IMG/VR virus record: IMGVR_UViG_3300037153_000245
Span: 1-26,415 of that record
DNA length: 26,415 nucleotides
Source of the DNA: a virus
Reading direction: 5' to 3' (one strand)
The notes beneath the pieces were generated by a model. The model saw nothing but the letters and a program-made list of their open reading frames with translations, was not told the DNA's origin and made no database searches. The position numbers and the translations under genes are program-made. Below, in pieces: positions 1 through 6,659 of the stretch. Each line of letters starts with the position of its first letter. The first letter of the stretch is position 1.

Positions 1-101
1 GCGAGCTGGTGCTGTTGGAGCGGCACCCCGAGCCGCAGCTGGTCGCAACGGGCTACCCCGCCACGAGCTGGCGGCACCCCGACGAGCGGGTGGGCGCATG
101 A
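1..101 (+). CDS. C-terminal end of the small unknown protein that starts at 26103 (duplicate across contig junction)
   Basis: This is the 3' part of the gene given in full at 26103-26378. It is open from the window edge (codons begin at base 3) and stops with TGA at 99-101, which overlaps the ATG of the next gene at 98. The variant base at 12 changes a Val codon (GTG, right copy) to Leu (CTG), a conservative change expected of strain variation. It should not be counted as a second gene once the contig is circularised. Confidence 0.85.
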   Translation, partial: ELVLLERHPEPQLVATGYPATSWRHPDERVGA

Positions 102-138
102 GCGCCCCCCGCCGCAATTTCCAGCTAACCAAGGTGCG
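1..138. repeat. Terminal direct repeat, left copy (circular contig overlap)
   Basis: Bases 1-138 match 26278-26415 with a single difference: C at 12 versus G at 26289. From base 13 to 138 the copies are identical (126 bp). This shows that the contig ends overlap and the genome is circular or circularly permuted, with a unit of about 26,277 bp. The repeat cuts through a coding region (end of one gene and start of the next), so it is more likely an assembly overlap than a packaged terminal redundancy. Confidence 0.93.
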
Positions 139-448
139 CCCCAGCGATTGGCTGCTGCCGTCCAACGACGCCACCACGCTGTGGCGGCTCACCCGCTCGA
201 CCGACGGCTGGGAGGTGTGGTCGCGCCCCATGCCCGCCAGCGACGACGAGCTGGCAGCGATTGATTGGGCCAGCTGGGACGAATGGGACCACCACGGCGT
301 CGAGCGCACCCGCCAGGACGCAATCGACGCCGCCATGCGCTACAGCGAACCGCCGCCCATGGACGTGCGCGAGTACGCCGTGCGGGACGGCTTCCTGGTG
401 CCGCTCACCGACAGCGCCCGCGACTCGCTGGAGGGGCTGCTGCCATGA
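98..448 (+). CDS. Unknown acidic protein, 116 aa, second gene of the rightward operon
   Basis: I do not recognise a family. The ATG at 98 overlaps the stop of the upstream gene (ATGA), so translation is probably coupled. The protein is soluble and rich in Trp (seven, including a WASWDEWDHH patch near residues 57-66), Asp and Glu, with no membrane segment or signal peptide. Codon third positions are strongly G/C, as expected of real coding here. It sits in the middle of the only rightward small-gene operon, between a possible small beta-barrel protein and a CxxC zinc-ribbon protein. Its stop (446-448) overlaps the next start. An early regulatory or host-interaction role is possible but is only inference from position. 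Confidence 0.85.
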   Translation: MSAPRRNFQLTKVRPSDWLLPSNDATTLWRLTRSTDGWEVWSRPMPASDDELAAIDWASWDEWDHHGVERTRQDAIDAAMRYSEPPPMDVREYAVRDGFLVPLTDSARDSLEGLLP

Positions 449-609
449 CGACGCTGGAACAGCTCGCCGTGCGCGCGTGGCGGGGCTGGGGCGAGTACGC
501 CAAACACACGACGTGCACGCGCTGTGGCAGCTCGACCTATTGCCGCGCCCGACGCCAGCGTGGGCCATGGCTGTGCGTGAGCTGCCACGACCTGGGCGGT
601 GGTCGCTAA
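445..609 (+). CDS. Small zinc-ribbon-like protein, 54 aa
   Basis: The ATG at 445 overlaps the preceding stop as ATGA. Two CxxC knuckles are visible: CTRC at about residues 24-27 and CVSC at about 44-47, with basic residues between them. This is the layout of a four-cysteine zinc ribbon that binds nucleic acid or protein. An alternative ATG at 265 in the same frame would overlap nearly all of the upstream gene and is rejected. It is the last gene of the rightward operon. The strong hairpin at 645-680 follows 35 bp after its stop. The function is unknown, and zinc binding is inferred from cysteine spacing only. Confidence 0.8.
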   Translation: MTTLEQLAVRAWRGWGEYAKHTTCTRCGSSTYCRARRQRGPWLCVSCHDLGGGR

Positions 610-644
610 CCTCGGACCGCTTGCTGGGCCACAGGCAGGCAACC

Positions 645-680
645 GACGAGCGCCCCCATGCCGCACCGGGGGCGCTTGTC
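645..680. terminator. Strong hairpin between convergent operons, probable bidirectional terminator
   Basis: GACGAGCGCCCCC (645-657) pairs with GGGGGCGCTTGTC (668-680), giving a 13-bp stem with one G-U wobble and a 10-nt loop. It lies in the 115-bp gap between the rightward gene ending at 609 and the leftward gene ending at 725, where both transcripts need to stop. There is no long T tract on either side, which is common in high-GC genomes. A weaker hairpin follows at 696-720 (CTGCCC/GGGCAG). Confidence 0.75.
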
Positions 681-724
681 GTTGGCGCGTGCGTCCTGCC
701 CCGGACGAGCGCCTGGGCAGGTTA

Positions 725-856
725 CTACGCCGTCACCGCAGCGACAGCCTGGGCGACCAGCGCCGCCACCTCCTCGCTCGTAATCGCCCCGCGCTCACCC
801 AGCCGCACGATCAGGTCACACCAGCGGGCCAGCAGCTCGGCGTCCCGCTCGTTCAC
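725..856 (-). CDS. Unknown small protein, 43 aa, last gene of the leftward block
   Basis: The GTG start at 856 overlaps the stop of the preceding gene (GTGA). The sequence begins MNERDAELLARW and looks like two short amphipathic helices, the second alanine-rich (EEVAALVAQAVAAV). I recognise no family. The short length and helical pattern resemble small phage accessory proteins. It ends 44 bp from the bidirectional hairpin, so it is the distal end of the long leftward transcript. A longer in-frame opening upstream to 1024 would lie antiparallel in frame terms to the real 853-1116 gene and is rejected. Confidence 0.65.
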   Translation of the reverse strand: MNERDAELLARWCDLIVRLGERGAITSEEVAALVAQAVAAVTA

Positions 857-1116
857 GTCAGCGTCAGCACCGGGTCGTCGGTCACGCTGCCGTCGGCCAG
901 GAATCCGTGCACCGCGCCCGTGCGCTTGAACACGGCGTAACGGTGACGCGCCCACGCCACCACGTCGTCGCCCTCGCTGCGCTGGCCCAGCGTGACCAGC
1001 AGCCACGGACCGTCGCGCTGCCACTCGACCGCCAGCACGTCCAGGTGCGGCGCGTTGTGCAGCAGCAGGTCGAACCCCCGGCGGGCGGCGCTGGGGCGCA
1101 GCTGCTCGCCGCTCAT
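853..1116 (-). CDS. Unknown protein, 87 aa
   Basis: The ATG at 1116 overlaps the upstream stop as ATGA. The protein reads as a compact alpha/beta domain with alternating hydrophobic strands (LDVLAVEW, GPWLLVTLG) and a basic helix (VVAWARHRYAVFKR). It has no membrane segment. I do not recognise it. It belongs to the run of four small genes after the winged-helix protein at 1459-1872, all linked by 4-bp overlaps, which implies co-regulation and coupled translation. Third-position G/C bias supports the frame. Confidence 0.75.
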   Translation of the reverse strand: MSGEQLRPSAARRGFDLLLHNAPHLDVLAVEWQRDGPWLLVTLGQRSEGDDVVAWARHRYAVFKRTGAVHGFLADGSVTDDPVLTLT

Positions 1117-1280
1117 GCCCGCCGCTCCAGCTCGTCCGCCGCTTGGCGCAGCAGCTCGACCTCCTCCAGCGACTCCAGCGCCAGCTCGGGGTCGTCGTCC
1201 TCCAGGAACGCCGCGCCCTTTTCGTGCACGTCCGCCCACTCGCGCAGCCGCTCCACCAGCTCGTCCAGCTCGACGGTCAC
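1113..1280 (-). CDS. Unknown small acidic coiled-coil protein, 55 aa
   Basis: The GTG start at 1280 overlaps the preceding stop (GTGA). The whole protein is highly charged and helical (LDELVERLREW, ELALESLEEVELLRQ), with heptad-like leucines expected of a short coiled coil or helical hairpin. It has no Cys and no membrane segment. No family is recognised. It could be a protein-protein adaptor or an inhibitor of a host factor, but nothing in the sequence identifies a partner. Confidence 0.7.
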   Translation of the reverse strand: MTVELDELVERLREWADVHEKGAAFLEDDDPELALESLEEVELLRQAADELERRA

Positions 1281-1462
1281 GACGTCGCCCCCGACAGGCG
1301 CTCCAGGTCCACCCCGTGCTCGCGCGCCGCCGATTCGATCATGGCGACCACGCGCGGGTCGGTCGTCTCGGCCACCAGCTGGAGGTTGGGCGCGTCCGGT
1401 CCTTGGGGCAGCTGGTGAGCGGGCAGAATCCACACCCGCCACACCGTACGCCCGGCGCTCAC
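1277..1462 (-). CDS. Unknown small protein, 61 aa
   Basis: The GTG at 1462 overlaps the stop of the winged-helix gene (GTGA). The N-terminal part is strand-like (RTVWRVWILPA) and is followed by a helix (DPRVVAMIESAAREHG). It is soluble and not recognised. It is the first of the four short genes coupled to the DNA-binding-like protein at 1459-1872. Confidence 0.7.
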   Translation of the reverse strand: MSAGRTVWRVWILPAHQLPQGPDAPNLQLVAETTDPRVVAMIESAAREHGVDLERLSGATS

Positions 1463-1872
1463 CGCGGCTGTGTGCCGAACAGGAATTCGCGGCGCAGCAT
1501 GGCGGCGGTCATGGTGTCCACGAACCGATAGCGCGACACGACGCTGGCCATGGTTTCCACCATGGCCTCCTCGGGCAGCGCCTCCAGCTCACGAGTCGCA
1601 GCAGCTCGCACGCGCGCAGCCACCACCCGCTCGCCCCCGCGTGACAGGCGCCACAGCCCCTTGGCGTCGTCGCGCACCACCATGCCGTATCGCCGCATCC
1701 ACGCCAGCCGAATGGCCACGTTCCGGTTGTGGTCGTCGCCCAGCCCTAACGAGCGCGCTAGGTGCTCGGTTTCGATCCACCCTTGGTCGTCGCCCTCGGC
1801 CTCGATCTTGTGCAGCACGTCAAGGTCGCGGAATTCGTACAGGCTTGCGCCTCGTCCGTTGTTTGCGCTCAT
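1459..1872 (-). CDS. Winged-helix DNA-binding-like protein, 137 aa, candidate regulator
   Basis: The start is the ATG at 1872, preceded by a good ribosome site (GAGGGGTGAG). Residues about 12-80 have the pattern of a winged helix: a helix (FRDLDVLHKIEA), a helix with a conserved-looking turn (IETEHLARSLGL), a recognition-like helix (NRNVAIRLAWMRRYG) and a wing ending in a strand (KGLWRLSRGG). The C-terminal half is helical and may oligomerise. This architecture is typical of small phage transcription factors. No phage repressor family is identified with confidence. It is one of two candidates in the window for the missing lysogeny or early regulator. It heads a five-gene overlapping cluster (1872 to 725). 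Confidence 0.8.
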   Translation of the reverse strand: MSANNGRGASLYEFRDLDVLHKIEAEGDDQGWIETEHLARSLGLGDDHNRNVAIRLAWMRRYGMVVRDDAKGLWRLSRGGERVVAARVRAAATRELEALPEEAMVETMASVVSRYRFVDTMTAAMLRREFLFGTQPR

Positions 1873-1930
1873 GTTCTCACCCCTCGGCTGGTTGCTGGTT
1901 TGCCGCAGGGAATTGAACCGCGCCGGTAGC

Positions 1931-2464
1931 TCAAACCTCGGCCACCAGCCGGTAGTACGCCTTGCCGCCGTTGGCGGTGCGGTCGAGTCGCAGCGTGCCC
2001 TCGTCCCGCAGCTCGCGCAGCAGGTCCACCGCGAGCTGGCGACCTAGCCGCCGCGGGTCGTTGCGCATTGCGGTGCCCTCGTTGAATTCGTCCAGCAGGT
2101 CCACCGCGGCAATGTCCACGCCCGGACCCATGGCCTGCACCATGACGCGCAGCCGGTCCTTTTTCGCTTGCCGCTCCTCGGCGTGGCGTCGTTTCGTGCG
2201 CTCGGCAATCGCGGCGCGGGTGGCGTCGGTGTGGGCGCCAGCTCCACGTCGTGAGCCGCCGTTATTGCGTCGGCCGTCGGGTGGGGCGTCCACGATTTCC
2301 TGCACGCGCTTGACGCGCTTGCGGGTTTCGCGCAGCTCGCGCGCCCGTTGCTCGTGGTAGGCCACCGCCTCGTCCAGCGCCTCCAGCTGCTCGTGGAGTG
2401 ACGCAGCCGCGGCCTTTAGTGCGACCTCGGCAACCGCGCCTGGCTCGTGCTCGTCGGTCGTCAT
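1931..2464 (-). CDS. Coiled-coil protein with C-terminal winged-helix-like domain, 177 aa
   Basis: The ATG at 2464 is chosen because GGAGG lies 5 nt upstream; the GTG at 2497 in frame lacks such a site. Residues about 15-65 form a charged helix (LHEQLEALDEAVAYHEQRARELRE), followed by a Gly/Asn/Arg linker, a second basic helix (about 85-115), then a C-terminal domain of about 65 residues ending in a strand-like GGKAYYRLVAEV, reminiscent of a winged helix. It is probably a DNA-binding protein. A small terminase or regulator role is possible since neither is otherwise identified, but the helix-turn-helix lies at the opposite end from usual small terminases. The 363-bp gene-free stretch upstream may hold its control region. 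Confidence 0.75.
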   Translation of the reverse strand: MTTDEHEPGAVAEVALKAAAASLHEQLEALDEAVAYHEQRARELRETRKRVKRVQEIVDAPPDGRRNNGGSRRGAGAHTDATRAAIAERTKRRHAEERQAKKDRLRVMVQAMGPGVDIAAVDLLDEFNEGTAMRNDPRRLGRQLAVDLLRELRDEGTLRLDRTANGGKAYYRLVAEV

Positions 2465-2827
2465 TGGTCCTCCGGTCGTCCGTTGGGGCAGGTGCACCCG
2501 GCACGCTAACGAACGAGGGCGCCGACGGCCACTATCTAGCGCGCCAATCCACAGGGGGTCGGATGGGATTTCCGAGGGGGTCGGGCTGGGACGAGCTGGC
2601 CCGATCCCGCCCGCGCTGGGTGAATCGGCGTGGTCCCCGCTCGCGCTGGGCGCGCTGGGCTAAGTGAGTCGGAAGCTCGGGGACGACCGTGCCCGCACAA
2701 CACGTGCCCCTAAAAACTCGCCCGCAGCGCGCGACGTTGCGCGAGCGGCAGCGGCGCGAGGGGACCGACGACCGCCGCCGCCCGGCGCGTCCCCACCCTG
2801 GGGTCGTGGGGGTGGGGGGTGGTGGGG
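2465..2827. other. 363-bp gene-free stretch, possible regulatory region
   Basis: No leftward frame here shows the normal third-position G/C bias with a credible start. CCCCAC (2791-2796) and GTGGGG (2806-2811) could pair as a weak hairpin after the gene ending at 2828. Several short direct repeats of CGCGCTGGG occur at about 2611-2660. A 34-codon rightward frame (2563-2667) with a purine-rich leader is present but weak. The stretch could carry a promoter for the 1931-2464 gene; I see no clear -35/-10 pair. Confidence 0.4.
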
Positions 2828-2992
2828 CTACCCCTCGCCCGCCTCGTTGTCCTCGCTGGCGGGGTCGGCGGGGTCCACGAGCGTTTCGCCCTCGCTGCCG
2901 TCGTCGTCGCCGCCCTCGGTCGCCGTCGTCTCGTCGGGGTCGGCGTGCGTCTCGCCGTCGTTCTGCTCGTCGGGCGTCTCGGTCTCGGACAC
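2828..2992 (-). CDS. Acidic low-complexity protein segment, 54 aa (separate gene or C-tail of the gene at 3272)
   Basis: Third positions of this frame are almost all G/C, so it is coding. The product is dominated by Asp, Glu, Thr and Gly with no hydrophobic core, like acidic tails of scaffold or nucleic-acid-mimicking proteins. AGGAGG at 2998-3003 sits 5 nt before a GTG at 2992, so it could start independently. The frame is, however, also acidic immediately upstream (NDDEEDD, with Ala/Ser before it), which argues that it is the tail of the protein beginning near 3272 in another frame. It stops with TAG at 2828. Confidence 0.55.
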   Translation of the reverse strand: MSETETPDEQNDGETHADPDETTATEGGDDDGSEGETLVDPADPASEDNEAGEG

Positions 2993-3272
2993 GTCGTCCT
3001 CCTCGTCGTCGTTGGCTGGTGCGCTTGCGCTTGCGCTTGCTGGGCGTGAGCGGGCCACGCTTGTGCACCAGCGCATTGACCTTGGCGGGCGTGCCCATGG
3101 TCGAGCGCCGCGCGGCGTAGGCCTTGGCTGCGCGATGGGTGGCGACTCGCTGGCGCTCCGAGATACCGGCGCGCTTGGCCTGGGCCTTGGTCGGCACCGG
3201 GTACTTGCGCGCCCTCGGGTACACGAACGCGCTGGGCGGCAGGGCGTTGCGTTGCTTGGTCGTCAGGGCGAT
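2828..3272 (-). CDS. Basic N-terminal domain joined to acidic tail through an apparent +1 frame switch; possible ATC start
   Basis: Reading leftward from 3272, one frame gives ALTTKQRNALPPSAFVYP, then a Lys/Arg-rich stretch (KYPVPTKAQAKRAGISERQR) with good codon bias, up to a KRKRKR run at about 3018-3040. After that the bias moves to the +1 frame, which encodes the acidic tail ending at 2828. The N-terminus resembles openings of small phage and microbial proteins that begin M-A-L-T and continue with LP-x-SAF. No ATG, GTG or TTG precedes it in frame; an ATC at 3272 lies 9 nt after GGAGG. The first GTG in frame is at 3224 and would lose this conserved-looking start. A sequencing error or a real recoding event could explain both oddities. 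Function unknown. Confidence 0.5.
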
Positions 3273-3562
3273 GCGACACCACCTCCGATTGCGCCCGGCC
3301 GGATTCTACGCCCGCCCACGCAGGGGCGCGGGTTGCCGTAGCCCAGCTCCACCATGAGCCGCGCGGCACGTCGCTGGTTGCACGGCACGCACGACGCCAC
3401 GAGGTTGCGCGGGTCGTGGTCCGATCCCCCGAGCGCACGGGGCACCACGTGGTCCACGACCGTGGCGCGGGCGCCGCACCATTGGCAGCGGTAGCCGTCG
3501 CGCTGGAGCACGCGCAGCCGGGTGCGCGACCACGGGCGCGAGCTGCGCCTAGGCCTGGCCAT
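3263..3562 (-). CDS. HNH endonuclease, 99 aa
   Basis: This is a compact HNH nuclease with the classic order: CQWCG (zinc knuckle 1), VVDHVVPRALGG (catalytic His in DH), DPRNLVASCVPCNQRR (Asn/His-like positions and second CxxC). HNH proteins nick or cut DNA with one metal ion, and in many siphophages an HNH protein works with the terminase in packaging. The start is the ATG at 3562, just inside the end of the RusA gene (14-bp overlap). A longer frame back to 3685 would overlap RusA heavily. Here it lies far from terL and directly after a resolvase gene, which is unusual for a packaging HNH, so a role in replication or recombination is equally possible. Confidence 0.9.
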   Translation of the reverse strand: MARPRRSSRPWSRTRLRVLQRDGYRCQWCGARATVVDHVVPRALGGSDHDPRNLVASCVPCNQRRAARLMVELGYGNPRPCVGGRRIRPGAIGGGVASP

Positions 3563-4040
3563 GGGGTAGCCGTACCAGCTCGACGTGCAGCTGGCCACGT
3601 GGCCCGTACACCTTGGCCACGCGCAGCGCCGCCACCTGGCCGTCGTCGCGGTAGCCCACGCCCGACAGCGCGTCGAGCACGCCACGCACCAGCTTGTCCA
3701 GGTCGGGGCGGGTGCTCACGTACCACGGCGCCGACGGGCGCACCTGCCGGGCGTTGCGCCCCGTGCCGTAGTGGGCGAGCGGTCGGCGCATGGTGAACGT
3801 CAGGCCCAGCGCCACCGGTCCCTCGACCACCAGCGGCAGCTCGCGCGGCTCGTACCCAGCGCCCGACGTCGCCAGCTCACCGACCGCAGCCATGGCCGCA
3901 GCGGTCACCGCCTGCCGCCACGGGTGCAGCGTCGAGCGGTTCGACTCGACAGCGCGGGCACCACGAGCGGTGGGCACCACGCGCTTGCTGCCCTGGGGCA
4001 CCGGGTCGCCCTCAACGGTGAACGCCAGCAGCGCGTCCAC
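3549..4040 (-). CDS. rusA: RusA-family Holliday junction resolvase, 163 aa
   Basis: RusA enzymes resolve Holliday junctions as dimers using acidic residues. The N-terminus reads FTVEGDPVPQGSKR, the signature opening of RusA. Later TRPDLDKLVRGVLDALSG contains the conserved D-x-D-K pattern with paired Asp residues (RPDLDK), and DDGQVAAL follows with further Asp residues. Length is normal for phage RusA proteins, slightly longer than the E. coli enzyme. The start is the GTG at 4040; the ribosome site (AAGG about 11 nt upstream) is weak, and two GC-rich hairpins lie in the leader (4088-4130). It fits the adjacent recombination module of exonuclease, RecT and ATPase. Confidence 0.92.
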   Translation of the reverse strand: MDALLAFTVEGDPVPQGSKRVVPTARGARAVESNRSTLHPWRQAVTAAAMAAVGELATSGAGYEPRELPLVVEGPVALGLTFTMRRPLAHYGTGRNARQVRPSAPWYVSTRPDLDKLVRGVLDALSGVGYRDDGQVAALRVAKVYGPRGQLHVELVRLPHGQA

Positions 4041-4087
4041 GAGCGGTCAGGCCTTAGGGGGATATGGGCGGCGCTTGGCACAGCTCA

Positions 4088-4130
4088 CCCCCCAGCTATC
4101 GGGGGGAGGGGGGGTCCGTAGGACCCCCCC
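4088..4130 (-). terminator. Tandem GC hairpins in the 115-bp gap between the ATPase and RusA genes
   Basis: GGGGGGGTCC (4108-4117) pairs perfectly with GGACCCCCCC (4121-4130) around a 3-nt loop. CCCCCC (4088-4093) can pair with GGGGGG (4101-4106) around a 7-nt loop, or alternatively with the first G run. This is the only sizeable gap in the replication module, so the structures could attenuate transcription or punctuate the mRNA before rusA. No U tract follows. The G runs could also form quadruplex-like structures on the plus strand. Confidence 0.5.
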
Positions 4131-4155
4131 GCTGGGACAAGCACCACCCACAGCC

Positions 4156-5511
4156 CTAGAACAGGGGCGAATCGGGGTTGTCCGAGCCATTTTCGGACGC
4201 CTCCTGCGCGTCGTCGTTGTCCAGCTTGTCCGAGGGCGGGGCAACCTCCGTGTTGTCCCAGCTTGTCCCATCGCTTGGGACAGCACGCCACAGCACCTTT
4301 GCGCGGGGTCGGCCAACCTCGGCGCCGACGGTCGATTGGAACAGGTGCGGGTTGCCCTCCATGGTGGCCTCGCACGTCACGCGCCGCACGCCCGCGGCCT
4401 TGGCCACCTCGGTGGGCGTGCGCCACACGCCGTCGGCCAGCGCGTGCACCAGCTCGTGCAGCACCAGCTCGGGCGCGCCTTCCTCGCCCAGCAGCTCCAG
4501 CCCCTGCGTGTTGCTCACGTACCCGAGCACGAGCGGCGGGCGCTGCTGCTCGACCCACCGCAGCTTGGGGAACGACAGCCGCACCTCGTTTTTGTGGCGC
4601 GTCGGCTTGACCAGCAGCAGCGAATCGAGGTGCCCAGCCCACGCCCCCGATAGCTGGTTTACCTCGTCCGGCGTGGGGTCCTTGCGGAAATGGTGGACGA
4701 ACAGCCACGCCACCGGCAGCTCCAGCTGCATGAGGCCGACCACAAACCGGCGCGTGTCCTCGGGCGACCCAGCGCCAGCCGGACCGAGCGACCCCAGCGG
4801 GTCGCCCACGATCACGTCCACCGGCTGCTCGGCACAGAACATTCGCAGCTGTGCGCGGGCGTCCTGGTCGCTCAACGAGAACAGCCCCCAGCGCCACGTT
4901 TGCACCCACACCTCGCCCACGCGCTCGTGCGGCCAGCTCGACGCCTTGCGGTCCAGCTTGGCCCGGAACATGGGCTGCGGTCCCTCGTTTTCGACCAGCA
5001 GCACGTTGAGCGGGCGCGGCACGTCCATGCCCAGCCACTCGACGCCCGACGCCAGCGACAGCACGAGGTCGAGCACCACCGTGGTTTTGCCGACGCCCGG
5101 CTGCCCAGCGACGACCACCAGCCCCTCGCTGGGAATGATGGTGGCGGCGTCGTTGCCCAGCAGCGGCGTGTGGGCCTCGTCCAGCTCGCTGCGGAATTCG
5201 TCCAGCGGCAGGGCGAACGGTCGCCAGCCGTCGTCGTCCTCGGCCGACGCTGGGTCGCGGAAGGGCACGAGGTGGAAATCGCCCAGCGTCACCCGCCCAT
5301 TGGTCGCTGGAGCGCGCAGCCCGTACCTGGCCACGGCCTCGGGGTTGAGCCGGTCCAGCGGCACGGCCTCGCCCTGCATGAGCAACGCGCACAGCTCCAT
5401 GCCGCCAGCGTTCGGTCCGCCCAGCTCCATGGCCAGCCCTGCCAGCCGCGCGTATAGCTCGGGGTCCTCGTCACGCCCGACCAGCCGCCACTCGCGCTCG
5501 GGCGCGCTCAT
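4156..5511 (-). CDS. RepA/AAA_25-type P-loop ATPase, probable replicative helicase-like protein, 451 aa
   Basis: The central RecA-like core carries Walker A GQPGVGKTT at residues 136-144, Walker B VDVIVGDPLG at 231-240 and a conserved VHHFRKD at 272-278, as in RepA-like and archaeal-DnaB-like ATPases that unwind DNA or load helicase. The N-terminal 120 residues are a separate, less recognisable domain. The C-terminus (about 355-451) has a helix-turn-helix-like stretch (TPTEVAKAAGVRRVTCEATM) that may contact DNA, then an acidic disordered end. The ATG at 5511 overlaps the recT stop (ATGA). No primase or polymerase is present, so replication probably recruits host enzymes through this protein. 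Confidence 0.88.
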   Translation of the reverse strand: MSAPEREWRLVGRDEDPELYARLAGLAMELGGPNAGGMELCALLMQGEAVPLDRLNPEAVARYGLRAPATNGRVTLGDFHLVPFRDPASAEDDDGWRPFALPLDEFRSELDEAHTPLLGNDAATIIPSEGLVVVAGQPGVGKTTVVLDLVLSLASGVEWLGMDVPRPLNVLLVENEGPQPMFRAKLDRKASSWPHERVGEVWVQTWRWGLFSLSDQDARAQLRMFCAEQPVDVIVGDPLGSLGPAGAGSPEDTRRFVVGLMQLELPVAWLFVHHFRKDPTPDEVNQLSGAWAGHLDSLLLVKPTRHKNEVRLSFPKLRWVEQQRPPLVLGYVSNTQGLELLGEEGAPELVLHELVHALADGVWRTPTEVAKAAGVRRVTCEATMEGNPHLFQSTVGAEVGRPRAKVLWRAVPSDGTSWDNTEVAPPSDKLDNDDAQEASENGSDNPDSPLF

Positions 5512-6659
5512 TCGACCAACCGCGCCCCCAGCTGTTCCTCGGCGTCGAGTAGCAGCTGCCCCTCGTTCGGCGGCAGCAGGCGCTTGTCGCGCTCCAGCCC
5601 AGCGGGTAGCGCCGCGATTGCTTGCAGGTCCTCGATCAGCGCGTGGGCCTCGGCCTGGGTCAGGTTGGCCGACGACTCAATGGGGCGCTGTATGACGCGC
5701 GACGTGTACGCCAGCCGCAGCTCGCGGTCCCCAGCGTCCAGCCCCACCTCGCGCATGAGGGCGAACACGTGGCGCAGCTGTGGCTCGGACGCTGGCAGCG
5801 GTCCCTCCTCGGGTTGCACGGAACCTTGCTCGGAATCGTCGGGATTCCGTGCAGGCTCGGGCGGTGCCAGCTCGACGTCGGGCGGTGGGGGCGGTGGGGG
5901 CGCGTCGATTTCCTCCACCTCGGTGGTGTCGGGGGGCTGGTCGTCGGCGGGTGGCGGCGCATTTTCCAGGTCGCCACCTTCCGCGCTATGGGGCGGTTCG
6001 GACACCGACGCCCCCGGCTCAACGGCCGCACGTGTTTGGGCCTCACCGTCTCCGGTGCCCCCCGATTTTGGGCGCCTGCGTCGGCGCGTCGGCTTGTCCG
6101 GCTCGGGCGGCTTGTCGTTCGCACCCGCTGGCAGGCCGTCGTCGTCCACGTCCAGCTCCTCCAGCGCGCGCAACCCGTGCACGACGTCGGGGAACGCTGC
6201 GCGCGCCAGCTCCGCCGACGCCCGCGCCATGAGCATTTGGCGCGGGTAGGTGCGCCAATTATTGCGCCCCGCCAGCCCAGCGCGCTTGGCGTCGTCCATC
6301 GTCCACGTGCAGCGCGTCACGTTCTGCGTGCCCCGACGACGACCACACGCGGTGCATTTGCTCGCGGTCGATTCCTCGAACCACACCTCGTGGCCCGCGG
6401 CCAGAATGAGCGCGCGCTGCGCCTCGCTCGACAGCGCCGGGCGCCCGTCAATCACGGCGATGGTGGCCAACGACGCCATGCGCCCCAGCCCCACCTCCTG
6501 GCCGTACAGCAGCGCCGCGGTGATTGCAGCCGGGTTGTCGCGCAACCCCCGTGGCACAAAATCGGTGCCGCCGATTCGCTGCGCAATCTCGGCGGGGTCC
6601 AGCAGCCACTCGGCGTTGAACGCTGGCGGGTCGCTCGTGTAGGGCACCAGCTCGGTCAT
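5508..6659 (-). CDS. recT: RecT-family single-strand annealing protein, 383 aa
   Basis: RecT proteins bind single-stranded DNA left by the phage exonuclease and promote annealing and strand exchange. Residues about 15-175 match the family pattern (AEIAQRIGGTDFVPRG, TAALLYGQEVGLGRM, then a segment ending NNWRTYPRQMLMARA). A three-cysteine patch (C102, C105, C117) inserted in the domain may bind zinc. A long Pro/Glu/Asp-rich linker (about 190-300) follows, then a conserved helical C-terminal module (PQLRHVFALMREVGL to AHALIEDLQAI) common in phage recombination proteins. The ATG at 6659 overlaps the exonuclease stop (ATGA), giving the usual exonuclease-RecT pair in coupled order. Confidence 0.9.
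   Translation of the reverse strand: MTELVPYTSDPPAFNAEWLLDPAEIAQRIGGTDFVPRGLRDNPAAITAALLYGQEVGLGRMASLATIAVIDGRPALSSEAQRALILAAGHEVWFEESTASKCTACGRRRGTQNVTRCTWTMDDAKRAGLAGRNNWRTYPRQMLMARASAELARAAFPDVVHGLRALEELDVDDDGLPAGANDKPPEPDKPTRRRRRPKSGGTGDGEAQTRAAVEPGASVSEPPHSAEGGDLENAPPPADDQPPDTTEVEEIDAPPPPPPPDVELAPPEPARNPDDSEQGSVQPEEGPLPASEPQLRHVFALMREVGLDAGDRELRLAYTSRVIQRPIESSANLTQAEAHALIEDLQAIAALPAGLERDKRLLPPNEGQLLLDAEEQLGARLVE

Noticed and set aside
1-138. True packaged direct terminal repeat
   Set aside because: The overlap cuts through coding sequence, is short, and contains a mismatch; an assembly overlap of a circular or permuted genome explains it better.
2563-2667. Small rightward frame of 34 codons with a G-rich leader
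   Set aside because: It is short, Arg/Trp-rich and isolated between leftward genes. The purine leader is likely chance in GC-rich DNA.
4049-4147. Two tiny leftward frames (about 20 and 13 codons) chained as GTGA before rusA
   Set aside because: They coincide with the GC hairpins and encode Pro/Gly-only peptides; a structural RNA explanation is simpler.
4178-5695. 505-codon rightward frame opposite the ATPase gene
   Set aside because: The Walker motifs and codon bias belong to the leftward strand; the rightward product is Ser/Arg/Thr-rich and matches no family.
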